The notes beneath the pieces were generated by a model. That model was not told where the DNA came from, did not search any database, and worked only from the letters and a program-made list of their open reading frames with translations. The translations under genes were made by a program, and so were the position numbers. A DNA stretch of 64,000 nt from Heterobilharzia americana. Lineage: Eukaryota; Platyhelminthes; Trematoda; Strigeidida; Schistosomatidae. The stretch's first letter is position 1, and every line of letters starts with the position of its first letter. The stretch covers positions 155,759,776-155,823,775 of the forward strand of contig OX104127.1 in NCBI GenBank assembly GCA_944470555.2. The letters run 5' to 3'. This document shows, piece by piece, positions 57,901-63,200 of this stretch.

Positions 57901-58292
57901 TGTATGTATGGTTACGAAGCCGCCATCATTCTTACTAGAAGTTACATTTCATATAAATATGTAAACACCATAAAACAATCTACATTTACTCGTTTTTTCC
58001 CCACTACTTCTGGGAAACAATAAAACGGTGAAAATCACAACACATACACAAATACTACAAACTATTACTTTATATTTATTTGTCTGTTTTAATATGATAG
58101 TGAAAAAGCAGTTAATGGCTTGAATAAACAGAATGTAGCGTGGTTTCCTTCATAACAATTTCTACAAAATAAACACTTCAACAAAATAAGGATGACACAA
58201 CTATGTATCAAAGAATTGATAAATAAAACATACTTCTTTGAGACTCATTGTGATCGGTTTGTGTTGGATCTAGGACAGAAACAGTCTGATCG
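24835..58292 (-). CDS. ZNF106: ZNF106-like WD40 and C2H2 zinc-finger protein, 5' end not found
   Basis: Fifteen exons, 5' to 3': 58292-58234, 55926-55745, 54253-53849, 52175-52124, 50131-49883, 49678-49316, 49186-48672, 44159-44034, 41727-41416, 39093-38935, 36541-36428, 30479-30390, 27222-27148, 26091-25924, 24873-24835. All junctions are GT..AG and all phases agree, giving 968 residues with no stop. Order: Ser/Lys-rich N-terminal part, coiled coil at about 178-215 (relative numbering), Ser/Thr-rich linker, WD40 propeller about 575-900, then two C2H2 fingers (CGENC..HVLNEH at 905-926; CGWGAGRC..HLLTH to the end). WD repeats followed by a C-terminal finger pair is the ZNF106 arrangement; that protein is a nuclear RNA-binding splicing-linked factor in vertebrates. 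The name is inferred from architecture, not from an alignment. Confidence 0.72.
24874..25923 (-). other. Intron 14 of the ZNF106-like gene
   Basis: About 1 kb, AT-rich. A tRNA-like SINE scrap may lie at about 25625-25700 (GGTTCGAGTTTTGATGG). Nothing else recognised. Confidence 0.5.
25924..26091 (-). CDS. ZNF106: ZNF106-like exon 14 (first zinc finger, start of second)
   Basis: 56 whole codons. CGENCGIGFMDRRDLLHHV then LNEH form a CX3C..HX4H finger; MCGWGAGRCRVRF starts the next one. Donor gtaagt after ATAAGG, phase 0. Confidence 0.85.
27148..27222 (-). CDS. ZNF106: ZNF106-like exon 13 (WD40 strand)
   Basis: 25 codons: LIAGSLDGSVTVILVNEPAS then DYTCL. The LIAGSLDGSV segment is a typical WD-repeat b-c hairpin. 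Acceptor ctag, donor gtgagt. Confidence 0.82.
27466..27513 (-). ncRNA. Near-intact hammerhead ribozyme, Sm-alpha type
   Basis: On the - strand: CCAG, CTGATGA (intact core), a stem-II hairpin TCC/GGA with AAATA loop, GAAA (intact), CGCGC, cleavage triplet ATC, then CTGGATTCC, which pairs back to CCAG for stem I. Stem II has lost its outer G-C pair. The order stem I / CTGATGA / GAAA / stem III / NUH matches the type I schistosome ribozyme. A SINE body with a CAGTGG-type segment surrounds it. It lies in intron 12 of the ZNF106-like gene, sense to the transcript. Confidence 0.8.
27895..28495 (+). mobile_element. Penelope-like element 3' end
   Basis: One frame reads RLRQLCTAEALAIHQFRPDL then CMQKKYVQSL, matching the C-terminus of the GIY-YIG ORF at 13951-14481. 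The 3' end GTCGGGAAAGAAAATTTTCC resembles the end of that copy. Two frames overlap, so the copy is frame-shifted. Confidence 0.75.
28500..29060. other. Intronic sequence without recognised features
   Basis: AT-rich part of intron 12 of the ZNF106-like gene. No coding signal or named repeat seen. Confidence 0.4.
29065..29330 (+). mobile_element. Very diverged family A-like 3' tail
   Basis: GGTTGCCTGGCTGAGG, GACGAATCAATG and the late GTGTGGCAACTTTGACTGGT segment occur in the order seen in family A 3' ends. Similarity is weak. Confidence 0.4.
29331..30389 (-). other. Part of intron 12, mostly unrecognised
   Basis: AT-rich. About 30228-30290 carries GACAATAAAAGCTTCACAAT, resembling the terminal segment of the Penelope-like copy at 54370-55640. 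Confidence 0.4.
30390..30479 (-). CDS. ZNF106: ZNF106-like exon 12 (WD40)
   Basis: 30 codons: PNGLPFTRPIKVYFISARGA then VTSLTSSGDT. GAVTSLTSSGDT is the a-b segment of a WD repeat that continues into the next exon (LIAGSLDGSV). Acceptor tttttag, donor gtaagt. Confidence 0.82.
30847..30908. repeat. (TA)n microsatellite
   Basis: About 31 uninterrupted TA units in intron 11 of the ZNF106-like gene. Confidence 0.95.
30909..32362 (-). other. Part of intron 11, with one tRNA-like scrap
   Basis: AT-rich. At 31385-31430 the - strand shows GTGGGTTCGAACCCCACTCC, a perfect B-box-like palindrome typical of tRNA-derived SINEs here. No gene supported. Confidence 0.45.
32902..34206 (-). pseudogene. Family B reverse transcriptase, broken
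   Basis: Pieces in successive frames: AAGKRDLTTLYQITRLLSGK, KCGKAAGPDGIPPEALKTDA, ILERLKDALDSKLRPEQAGW, LNFIDSEKAFDSVDREVIWK, and VTSFTYLGSTVSTTGG. The polymerase motifs are present in the right order but split by frameshifts, and the YADD region is lost between frames. Confidence 0.83.
34765..35464 (-). pseudogene. Family B endonuclease domain, frame-shifted
   Basis: Frame one (35464-34871) carries NVGTWNVRTM, LGICESRWNG and VTIIQCYAPTNSAEQEKK. After SVGDIKI the protein continues in the other frame (ILMGDMNAKLGGDNKGREL). The break is at about 34951-34957. These are the metal- and substrate-binding boxes of AP-type endonucleases. Confidence 0.85.
35640..36427 (-). other. Start of intron 11; a tRNA-like repeat scrap
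   Basis: AT-rich. At about 36145-36215 the - strand has CAGTGGCTGAATGGTTAAAG, an A-box-like segment, and a weak B box. No gene seen. Confidence 0.45.
36428..36541 (-). CDS. ZNF106: ZNF106-like exon 11 (WD40)
   Basis: 38 codons from TGVAELTFHVHKIASSCVM to the end YIAVGDSEGTVRVYKFQ. The VGDSEGTVRVYKFQ segment is a classic WD-repeat c-d hairpin. Acceptor ctgaag, donor gtaagc, phase 0. Confidence 0.85.
36816..37851 (+). mobile_element. Family B 3' fragment, + copy of an inverted pair
   Basis: Carries decayed reverse-transcriptase and 3' sequence ending CCCAAAGGACAAATAATAAT. It is almost the exact reverse complement of 42562-43590, sharing private insertions: a (CAGT)n expansion at about 37365 and a CTACCTACCTACCTAGG expansion at about 37190. 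The shared changes mean one copy derives from the other or from the same immediate source. Confidence 0.9.
38425..38530 (+). repeat. Sm-alpha-like SINE body (Pol III promoter region)
   Basis: TGGCTTCATTGGCCTAGTGG is an A-box-like start; GGGTACCAAATTGCAGTCTC sits where the B box should be but is decayed. ACTCACTGGGAAACAGGTAC leads into the hammerhead core. The same order appears at 51355. Confidence 0.65.
38531..38577 (+). ncRNA. Decayed hammerhead ribozyme, Sm-alpha type
   Basis: CCCAG, CTGACGA, a stem-II hairpin, GCAA in place of GAAA, CGCGCGTT and CTGGATTCC. Two core changes (T to C in CTGATGA, A to C in GAAA) and loss of the UC cleavage site make it inactive. It lies antisense to the ZNF106-like transcript in intron 10. 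Confidence 0.75.
38935..39093 (-). CDS. ZNF106: ZNF106-like exon 10 (WD40)
   Basis: 53 codons, phase 0 at both ends. It starts DRSISIRSASDGELVCYIQ and ends LFTSYSDRSIRIYNWK, so it holds one blade end and a full following hairpin. Acceptor aactttag, donor gtaact. Confidence 0.87.
39094..41415 (-). other. Intron 9 of the ZNF106-like gene
   Basis: AT-rich, with a diverged family A-like tail at 40675-40990. The rest, including 39100-40670, holds no feature I can support. Confidence 0.5.
40675..40990 (+). mobile_element. Diverged family A-like 3' tail
   Basis: Matches in order: TCTCTGACTTTGTCCGGGCC, ATGTAAGGAGGTGTAGACTA, CAATGGTTGGGGACTCTCGG, TGAAATGGCTGA, and a late GAAGCGTGGCAACTTG. About as diverged as the copy at 5985. 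Confidence 0.6.
41416..41727 (-). CDS. ZNF106: ZNF106-like exon 9 (WD40)
   Basis: 104 codons, phase 0 at both ends. TGLLVHKNIFSSRIEALAAA opens it and joins exon 8 as a smooth WD hairpin. FMGLFGGEILRYNVETHAIG follows, then a Ser/Gln-rich loop and VTSLCLVQSGTSLLLIVGGL. Donor gtaagt, acceptor ctgtag. Confidence 0.87.
42162..42230 (-). repeat. tRNA-derived repeat, - strand
   Basis: Reads ATCAGTTGGTTGAGCACTGA (A box) and GGTTGCTAGTTCGAATCCCA (B box), spaced as in a tRNA. The acceptor stem does not pair, so it is a tRNA-derived SINE head, not a functional tRNA. Confidence 0.6.
42268..42336 (+). repeat. tRNA-derived repeat, + strand
   Basis: TTGTAGCTCAGTTGGCAGAC (A box) and GTCGCTGGTTTGAATCCTTA (B box). 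The seven-base acceptor stem does not pair. It lies head to head with the unit at 42162-42230. Confidence 0.6.
42562..43868 (-). mobile_element. Family B 3' fragment, - copy of an inverted pair
   Basis: Same content as 36816-37851 in the opposite orientation, plus about 280 bp more on its 5' side, including a decayed version of the AFDSVD box. The (TTA)n tail is at 42549-42580. A single-frame piece reads LSDAFEVKTEVRQGC and later DDLYFANHDLCLMS, where the catalytic ADD has been lost. Confidence 0.9.
44034..44159 (-). CDS. ZNF106: ZNF106-like exon 8 (WD40)
   Basis: 42 codons: PRDASITRLCLNVKGESIYV followed by GYYDQYFAEYCVK. A typical WD a-b-c strand set with the hydrophobic YCVK in the d strand. 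Acceptor ctcaacag, donor gtgagt. Confidence 0.86.
44379..44583. repeat. (CATA)n microsatellite, left flank of the family A insert
   Basis: About 51 tetranucleotide units with one interruption at about 44482 (CATAAATA). It reads through in frame (HTYIHTYI) into the adjacent element. Confidence 0.97.
44583..47160 (+). mobile_element. Family A non-LTR retrotransposon, 5'-truncated, RT frame intact
   Basis: Starts inside the AP endonuclease and runs to the 3' UTR end GGTCCTATGTTGATAATGAT. It is uninterrupted from the (CATA)n tract to a stop at 46969-46971. Copies or relics of the same family lie at 6850-8335, 10218-10712, 23358-23699, 53031-53791 and, more diverged, elsewhere. The short simple-sequence tail and C-terminal layout suggest an RTE-like element, but the clade needs a phylogeny. 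Confidence 0.9.
44584..46971 (+). CDS. Family A endonuclease C-terminus and reverse transcriptase
   Basis: About 795 codons. Order: TQIDHIAISHRW and LDSDHALVRA (end of the AP endonuclease), GRAAGPDGLPAEVYKNGG (RT motif 1), IIPVFKKGEKSSCDNHRGIS (motif 2), NQAGFRPGRGCIDQ (motif 2a/3), IAVFLDLKAAFDSVDREV (motif A), GVRQGCPLSPFLFNFI (motif B), LEYADDIVLLGEDADK (motif C, catalytic YADD intact), FTYLGSRIN (motif E), then the LLYGCETWPL, LRWLGHVLRM and IHTLSSS C-terminal region. The N-terminal endonuclease half is absent, and the ATG of the open frame lies outside the element, before the microsatellite. It replicates by target-primed reverse transcription in the family; this copy cannot nick DNA itself. 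Confidence 0.9.
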   Translation, partial: LASTNFRHKERHCLTWRPPSSTQRWTQIDHIAISHRWRGSVEDCRSFWSTCLDSDHALVRARICLRLNGRRKNLATKPLRVLLDNENTKAVFSEKLARQLSEQKTVTHPEEAWCHLQSTVKAALETVADSKIMAKKSQWISAASSKLMDARECIPAGSEYNEERAQLKNKLTKSLRNDREQWWAAKAKEMEKAAAIGNSRQLFRLIKETGGKWSTTVSEVIAEKDGSAIHSQGRRLGRWAEHFEEQFNWPPATIALPAIQSDPEWDIETGPPTLEEVEKAVGSLKRGRAAGPDGLPAEVYKNGGRVLLVRLTEVLASIWESNTIPSDWSKSLIIPVFKKGEKSSCDNHRGISLTNIVSKILSSIILRRLSGAREQQARENQAGFRPGRGCIDQIFTLRQVLEHRHAYRRPTIAVFLDLKAAFDSVDREVLWQCLSLKGVPSKYITLLKALYSNTCGHVRAYGELSRELYSSSGVRQGCPLSPFLFNFIIDILMEVSLSSPNYKDVDRITGEFSLDLEYADDIVLLGEDADKMQSLLNTLSGNLRMFGMRFSPPKCKFLLQDWSSAVPRLTIESEVVECVDHFTYLGSRINSGGLVADEISARIQKARLAFANLRHLWRRRDIRLSIKGRVYCTAVRSVLLYGCETWPLKVEDMRRLQVFDHRCLRSIGRIPWCHHVSNAEVRCRVLGRRGKSVDEVVNLHRLRWLGHVLRMPSHRLPRHTMLAEVGSGWKKARGGQTKTWHQCMKSLTVGLSHVGRCRLGGWGPRDKRNQWLETLGDMAQNRSQWRRCIHTLSSS
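47161..47812. repeat. (CATA)n microsatellite, right flank, about 650 bp
   Basis: About 160 units of CATA/TACA, almost perfect, decaying only at the right end (CATACTTACATACATACACA). Four long artefactual frames (MYVC and HTYI repeats) run through it. Confidence 0.97.
47813..48671 (-). other. Part of intron 7, nothing recognised
   Basis: AT-rich, no coding signal or repeat seen beyond the end of the microsatellite. Confidence 0.5.
48672..49186 (-). CDS. ZNF106: ZNF106-like exon 7 (Ser-rich linker into WD40)
   Basis: Completes a split Asp codon and then 171 codons. A Ser-rich acidic stretch (RNSSSSSSFTSSDDE) is followed by GRTSAVIDMAVNPATLVAFI and GGQNGTIVECDLK, the first recognisable WD repeat. 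Acceptor tttcag, donor gtataa. Confidence 0.84.
49316..49678 (-). CDS. ZNF106: ZNF106-like exon 6
   Basis: Split codon, 120 codons, and one base. It carries a conserved-looking helix LALIRQALQSPDSWQFTFDE then VDQMLKQAAAK between Ser/Thr/Pro-rich stretches. Acceptor attag, donor gtatg. Function of the helical segment unknown. Confidence 0.82.
49883..50131 (-). CDS. ZNF106: ZNF106-like exon 5
   Basis: Split Gly codon, 82 codons, and one base. Begins GINHSDSEAESHADSSRSEL; acidic/Ser-rich, no named domain. Acceptor acccag, donor gtgagc. Confidence 0.82.
51254..51305 (-). ncRNA. Hammerhead ribozyme, Sm-alpha type, - strand, one core change
   Basis: - strand: ATCCAG, CTGATAA (consensus CTGATGA), stem-II hairpin TTCC..GGAC, GAAA intact, CATGC, cleavage GTC, then CTGATTTCC and the CACTGCTAG tail. 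The G-to-A change in the core should abolish activity. Confidence 0.72.
51355..51459 (+). repeat. Sm-alpha-like SINE body, + strand
   Basis: CATTGCCTCAGTGGATAAAG (A-box-like), GGTACCGAGTTCCAATCTCA (B-box-like) and ACTCACTGGGGAATGGGTAC lead into the following hammerhead, the same order as at 38425-38530. Confidence 0.65.
51460..51514 (+). ncRNA. Hammerhead ribozyme relic, Sm-alpha type, + strand
   Basis: ATCCAA, CTGACGA, stem II GTCC-TAAGCA-GGAC fully paired, GAAA intact, but stem III and the cleavage triplet are decayed (CATACTTTGTGGATTC) before the CTGCTAGCCAC tail. Confidence 0.7.
51650..51960 (+). mobile_element. Diverged family A-like 3' tail
   Basis: TGAAGTCTCTAATTGATTCG, AATCAATGGCTAGGGACTGT, AGAGGTGCAGATGCATCC and the late GTGTGCTGATATGAGG keep the order of the family A 3' end. 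Confidence 0.6.
52124..52175 (-). CDS. ZNF106: ZNF106-like exon 4
   Basis: 17 codons and one base: VRTKRRELKQERSSLLR. Basic, continuing the coiled-coil-like charge pattern of exon 3. Acceptor aatttag, donor gtaggt. Confidence 0.78.
52176..53030 (-). other. Part of intron 3 without supported genes
   Basis: AT-rich. A tRNA-like B box (CGTGTTCGAACCCTGC on the - strand) at about 52490-52520 is the only recognisable scrap. Confidence 0.45.
53031..53791 (-). mobile_element. Family A 3' fragment, - strand
   Basis: Reverse complement of about 46285-47150. A single frame (53543-53214) keeps LRWLGQVLRMPSHRLPHHT to the IHTLSSS end; upstream it is broken. Its 5' edge lies only 58 bp from exon 3 of the ZNF106-like gene. 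Confidence 0.9.
53849..54253 (-). CDS. ZNF106: ZNF106-like exon 3 (basic region and coiled coil)
   Basis: 135 whole codons, phase 0 at both ends. Lys/Ser-rich first half (GKLVQKVNKNSKAKSSN); the last 38 residues (LIVSQELQSLKLKQNQLEEQ, then LRNIESELNL) have the heptad spacing of a coiled coil. Acceptor gttacag, donor gtaagt. Confidence 0.84.
54370..55640 (+). mobile_element. Penelope-like element fragment with inverted termini
   Basis: Contains broken forms of the RT end (LNNQLFFLDVSNSRTNAG, EAQVYRKSDAH), the linker, and the GIY-YIG segment (NIIYKAN then DCDQYYVEQSGRSLRLHLHE). The left edge TGGGTGGTTTAATCGCGAAG (54411) and the right edge CTTCACGATTAAACCACCCA (55588) are inverted copies. Different from the 13-16 kb family by sequence. 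Confidence 0.8.
55745..55926 (-). CDS. ZNF106: ZNF106-like exon 2
   Basis: Completes a split Ser codon, then 60 codons including SEKRPSVCLQSTGDRKRDKP and NQPSKKPKTTRTSTALEGG. Basic and Ser/Lys-rich, a likely nuclear-localisation stretch. Acceptor tgaacag, donor gtaagt. Confidence 0.8.
55927..58233 (-). other. Intron 1 (between first two visible exons)
   Basis: AT-rich. About 56995-57065 carries an inverted piece of the Penelope terminus seen at 55588, and 57600-57870 a family A-like tail. The rest is featureless. Confidence 0.5.
57600..57870 (-). mobile_element. Diverged family A-like 3' tail, - strand
   Basis: ACCTGGCATTACTGAGTAAC and the CAGCACGCCA segment match the 3' UTR of family A in reverse; the rest is weakly similar. 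Confidence 0.5.
58234..58292 (-). CDS. ZNF106: ZNF106-like exon 1 of those visible
   Basis: 59 bp: one base of a split codon, DQTVSVLDPTQTDHNESQR, and one base. Acceptor tttttcag shows that an upstream exon exists; it should end two bases into a codon. It was not found in 58293-64000 with confidence. Confidence 0.68.
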
Positions 58293-58749
58293 CTGAAAAA
58301 CAAATAAAAGTACCACATTTTAGACAAATAGCTCATCTAACAAATATGTAGTACATGATAATTTGTGAAGTTCTATTTTTTTGTGACATCGTTTTACGTA
58401 AATGCATTTGCATACAGCTTTGCATCGGGTATTAAAAAGTCAACCGAAAGAAGATAGTCCACGTGGAACCTATTTACACCCGTATACAATGTGTACAATT
58501 AATTACCAAAACTACTCTGCTTCTTCTAGTAATTGAAATCATTTTCAGCTTCTTCAATCATATCTACTGATAACGCTTTACCTACTTCAAACCAAGAAAC
58601 CAGATAATCAGTAGTTATCACCAAGGTTGGGCATAGGGCTAGCAACCCTACACCGTAAAACAAATCTAACCGCTAAAGAAACTTTAAAGCACAAACAAAA
58701 TATAAAAAATAATAACAAACTTATTCCTCACTAGAATCGGAGAGGCGAA

Positions 58750-59643
58750 ATGACGCCAGTTGGTGAAAGCCTTCGGGAAGCCAATTGGCCTGGCCGATGT
58801 GTCTTCTCTCTCGATGAAAGCGGAAGTAAACGTGGGACATGGAATGTCCGCACCATGTTTGAACCCAGCAAGGCAGCCCAGATTGCAAACGAGATAAGAA
58901 GGTATCACATCGAAGTGCTTGGGATTTGCGAAAGCAGATGGAATGGTAGTGGACTCTCCAAACTGTCAACTGGAGAATCAATAATCTACTCCGATATTGT
59001 CACCCAGACGACAACCACGAGCACACTGAGTTATGGAGTGGCTATCATGATATCCCCTTCAAGATCATCGAAGGCTCTCATGCAGTGGGAACCAATCTCC
59101 TCCAGTATCAGGATCATGAGAGCAAGATTCAACTCAAAAGGAAGGAAGGAAGGAAGGTCACAATCATACAATGCTATGCACCTACAAATAGTGCAGAGCA
59201 AGAGAAAAAGGAGGAATTCTACAGACAACTTCAATCAACACTGGACAAGACGTCAGTTGGCGATATCAAGATCCATTCTAATGGGCGACATGAATGCCAA
59301 ACTGGGAGGGGACAACAAAGGAAGAGAACTAACCATGGGTCGAGAAGCACTAGGTGAGGTGATGAACGACAATGGAGAATTGTTTGCACAATTCTGTGCA
59401 TTCAACGATTTGGTAATTAGAGGCAGTGTGTTCAAGCACAAAGATATCCACAAGGCGACATGGATTTCACCAGACACCACACACACTAAAAATCAAATCG
59501 ACTTTATCTCAATCTCAAGAAAATGGAGACGCAGTCTACTTGACACAAGGTCAAGAAGGGGAGCAGATGTAGGTTCAGACCACTCACCATCTAGTGCAAG
59601 GAACCTTCCAAATCAAGTTGAAAGCCTTCAAGGAAGCTGGTGA
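58750..59643 (+). pseudogene. Family B endonuclease, frame-shifted but locally open
   Basis: 297 open codons. RGTWNVRTMFEPSK and LGICESRWNGSG are followed by an expanded GGAA run at about 59142-59157 that changes frame; later the frame regains LMGDMNAKLGGDNKG, NQIDFISISRKWR and VGSDHSPS. Segment YAPTNSAEQ is in another frame (59085-59357). Confidence 0.85.
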
Positions 59644-60028
59644 TAGACCTCAGTTCAAGTACAACACTCGGAAGCTGAAGGATGAAACTACAAAGGAGAT
59701 CTTCACGTCAGCCATCAAGACAAAATGGGAGATATCGAGGAACATCCCTGAAGAAACCTGTGTGGAAGAACAGTGGAAGTCTTTGGAGGAGATGTGGAGA
59801 GAAACCTACACAGCCGTATTAGGAAGGAAGAAGAAAGAAGACAAGGAATGGATCTCGACGGACACATGGAAGCTGATAGACCAGGAAGAGGAGGATGGTG
59901 AAGCAGAAGATAAACCAGTGCAAGCATGAACGACGAGAAGAGCAACTAAGTACAATGTATAAAACACTACACTGGATGAAGAAGTAAAGAAGAATGCACG
60001 GAAAGACAAAAGACACTTCTACGACACA

Positions 60029-61360
60029 TTGGCAAGTGAAGCAGAACAGGCTGCAGGTAAGAGAGACCTGACAACATTGTATCAAATAACCAGGTTGCTA
60101 TCTGGAAAGAGATCAACACAGATGAAACCAATAAAAGATGATAACGGAAATTTAATTACCAAAGAAGAGAAACAAAGGAAACAATGGGCCGACCACTTCA
60201 AGAAGCTCTTGAATCGACCACCATCGCCACCTGCACTTCGTCCAGAAATATCACCTGCACCGCAGCCGCTGAACTACAAGTGAACATAAATCCTCCAACA
60301 AAAATGGGAGTCCTGAACGCCATAAAGCTACTGAAATGTGGGAAAGCAGCAGGACCAGATGGGATCCCGCCAGAAGCACTGAAAACAGACGCAGAGACAA
60401 CAGCAGACATACTCACACCACTATTGCAGAAGGTGTGGAAGGAAGAGAAGGTACCTGGCTAGTGATTGGAAGAAGGGTTGCCTTGTCAGACTGCCGAAGA
60501 AGGGAGACCTCAGTGTTTGCAAGAACTGGCGCGGAATCACTCTCCTGTCCACCCACACCAAGCAAAATCTTAAGCCGCATCATCCTGGAGAGACTAAAGG
60601 ATGCACTGGATTCAAAACTACGACCGGAACAGGCTGGCTGGCAGGCTTCAGGAAGTACAAATCATGTGCGGACCGAATTGCAACGCTTCGCATCATCATA
60701 GAACAGAGCATAGAATGGCAGTTGACTCTACACCTCAACTTTATCGACTCTGAGAAGGCCTTTGACAGCGTCGACTGAGAGGTAATTTGGAAACTGCTTC
60801 ATTACTACGGAATACCACAAATCTTCATAAACCTCATTCAGCAACTATATGAAGACGCCACATGCCAAGTAATTGACAATGGGAAGCTCAGTGATGCTTT
60901 TGAAGTGAAGACAGGGAGGAGTGAAACAAGGTTGCCTACTATCCCCCATGATATTGCTGATTGTGGTCGACTGGACTGGATCAGGCAGCAAACAGTGGGG
61001 AGCTGTGAGAAGAGGGGGATACGCTGGCTGGACTGCGGAAAAGAACCTAGAAGATCTGGATTTCGCTGATGACTTGTGCCTGATGTCACATAAACTTGAA
61101 GATCTACAGGCAAAAACTAACAAGTTGTCAGAAGAGGCAGGGCAGCGAAGACGGGACTTCAAGTGAATATGGAGAAGACAGAGGTGATGAAGATACCCAA
61201 CCAACAACTCCAACAACAAACTCCAGTCACCATCAACGGGAGAAACTTAAAGGAAGTAACCTCCTTCACCTATCTAGGCATGCAGCACTGTTTCAACTAC
61301 AGGTGGCACAGACGAGGATGTCAAAGTCAGAATCAGAAAAGCAAGACAGGCGTTCATTAG
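60029..61360 (+). pseudogene. Family B reverse transcriptase, broken
   Basis: Successive frames carry AAGKRDLTTLYQITRLLSGK, LKCGKAAGPDGIPPEAL, LERLKDALDSKLRPEQAGW, a TGA inside the FDSVD box (60776-60778), then LDFADDLCLMSHKLEDL, which keeps the catalytic ADD, and SFTYLGMQHC. An extra 24-33 bp (CATCGCCACCTGCACTTCG region, about 60222-60260) is absent from the - copy. Confidence 0.83.
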
Positions 61361-61894
61361 CCTGAAACCAGTGTGGAGATCTTCTGCACTCAGCATGTGG
61401 AACAAGATCCGAAGTTTCAACACCAACGTCAAGTCAGTGCTTCTGTGTGATGGTTGAGAGACTTGGCGCGTCACGAAAGGGATTTCCAATAAACTACAGA
61501 CATTCATCAACAACTGCCTATGCTGGCTCTTTACTGAAGATCAGATGGCCAGAAAGAATAAGCAACAAGGAGCTCTGGGAACGAACCAACCAAGAACCTA
61601 TCGCTCAACAAATATGCAGGAGGAAGTGGAGATGGATTGGGCATGCACTGAGAAGGCCGACTGGGGACATCACGCGTCAGGCCAGGCACTAGAGTGGAAT
61701 CCCCATGGGAAGCGACGAGTTGGACGTCCGAGGGTGACATAGAAGAGGTCGTGCGAGGAGGAAATGAGAGCTTCTGGGCTGTCGTGGAACCAGGTTCAAA
61801 AGATCTCAGAGAACAGAGGTCACTAGAGACGTGCTACTGAAGCCCTATGTTCCACTAGGAACCCAAGGGACTAATAATAATAATAATAATCACC

Positions 61895-62105
61895 AAGATG
61901 AGATCTGGCATCAAGGCGAAACAGTCCATGTTGCTACAACTTGCTTCAACATACCAAGATAAAAGACAAAAATCAAACAAATGGACACAACGCAACCAAA
62001 ACTCGCAAAAAGCTATATGTTGAAAAGAGGGGTCAAAGTAAATAACGAAATGTGGTACAATGGTTAAGACCAAGCTAAAGTACAGATGCAACTGTGCCAC
62101 CAAGA
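61895..62105 (-). mobile_element. Family A-like 3' tail abutting family B
   Basis: - strand 3' UTR of family A type (GATGAGATCTGGCAT, GCGAAACAGTCCATGTTG) begins right after the family B tail, so family B probably inserted beside or into it. Confidence 0.5.
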
Positions 62106-62109
62106 TCTT

Positions 62110-62735
62110 TTCTGGATCATATCAATTTGAGTCAAGTTTTATTCAGACCACCCTTAACTTTTACCCAGAATAACCCTTCTTCGACTAATAAAGCGCGTTG
62201 ATGATGAATTATCAGGCATACGTAACAGAAACTCTAGCCACCTCAGTCGATCAACATTAAGAGACAGCACTCGATGTAGACAACTCATCTGATAGCTTAC
62301 AACGCAACCTACCACGAACACAGTTGTTCGAGTGCGAAATTGTCAGTGGGATAGTGTGCTTACTGAATATCTCTCACAAAGAGATATCATACTTAGATCG
62401 CTTGATCAATGGAGCCGAATGGCTTCATCAAGTAAAAAATACAGCTAATATAAGAGGTTGTAAGCATGCTCATGTTTCAAGATCTAGTCGATGTACCCAC
62501 GACCAGGTATGAAACCCGTCTAGTTCTCTCAGGTTTGCTGTTCCTGAGCCCCATGTAGGCATCTGATGGCAACAGAACCCAGGATCTTAACAGGATGTTT
62601 GTCAGATTGATTCCCCTATGCTTATCACAGAAAGACTTCTTTGCTGAAGACTGGGACAGACTGATTAAGACCAGTTAGAAAGGATCATACTTCAATCTCC
62701 ACGCTAGATAACACTATTTATTTGAATCAATAAGC
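62110..62735 (-). other. Unassigned, probably decayed retroelement
   Basis: No frame is conserved. It lies between a family A-like tail and a family A-like RT piece on the same strand, so it may be the missing middle of one old copy. Confidence 0.35.
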
Positions 62736-62739
62736 CTTA

Positions 62740-63200
62740 ACCACCGTCTTCAAATACCTCTGGTACTAACCCATTTGACCTGGATACCCTCCTTTGTTTC
62801 AGATTACTTATGGCCTTATTAAATTCTACAAGAGTTGGAGGCCCTATCTCATTGTCTTATTCATATGATTGGATGGTGTGTAAATGAAGATCAATTGGAG
62901 GTCAGTTGAACTGCTACTCAAAGTGCTCAACCCAATATTGCAGTCATTTCCCCAGTGATTGAATCATAGACCAATCCTACTCAGTATGGTTTCACTAACA
63001 GCTGATATTTTTTTACTTAGTTTCCATATCCCGAAATAACTGTCTACTATTACCTAGTACCGATACCTTCCTTACCACCCACCACTGCTCAAGATCACTG
63101 CGTAGACTCTATCAATCTACATTTGAGTTGCTTTCGGTCCTCATTGTCTTCATAGCCTTCTTGAATACATTTATGTTCATCCACCAATTCCGACGAAGTT
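62740..63200 (-). mobile_element. Diverged family A-like RT segment
   Basis: On the - strand, frame-broken pieces read GNSRQLFRDMETK, ISAVSETI, IGPPTLVEFNKAISNLKQRR and LVPEVFEDGG. They align in order with GNSRQLFRLIKETG, TVSEVIAE, TGPPTLEEVEKAVGSLKRGR and LPAEVYKNGG of the copy at 44583. Confidence 0.7.

Larger units (their letters stand above)
58625..61890 (+). mobile_element. Family B (RTE-like) non-LTR retrotransposon, near full length, defective
   Basis: Shares the leader, endonuclease, RT and 3' end with the - copy at 32363-35635 and is highly similar along its length. It ends AACCCAAGGGACTAATAATAATAATAATAATC. It starts slightly further in than the other copy, so it is 5'-truncated. 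Several frameshifts break the ORF. Confidence 0.9.
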
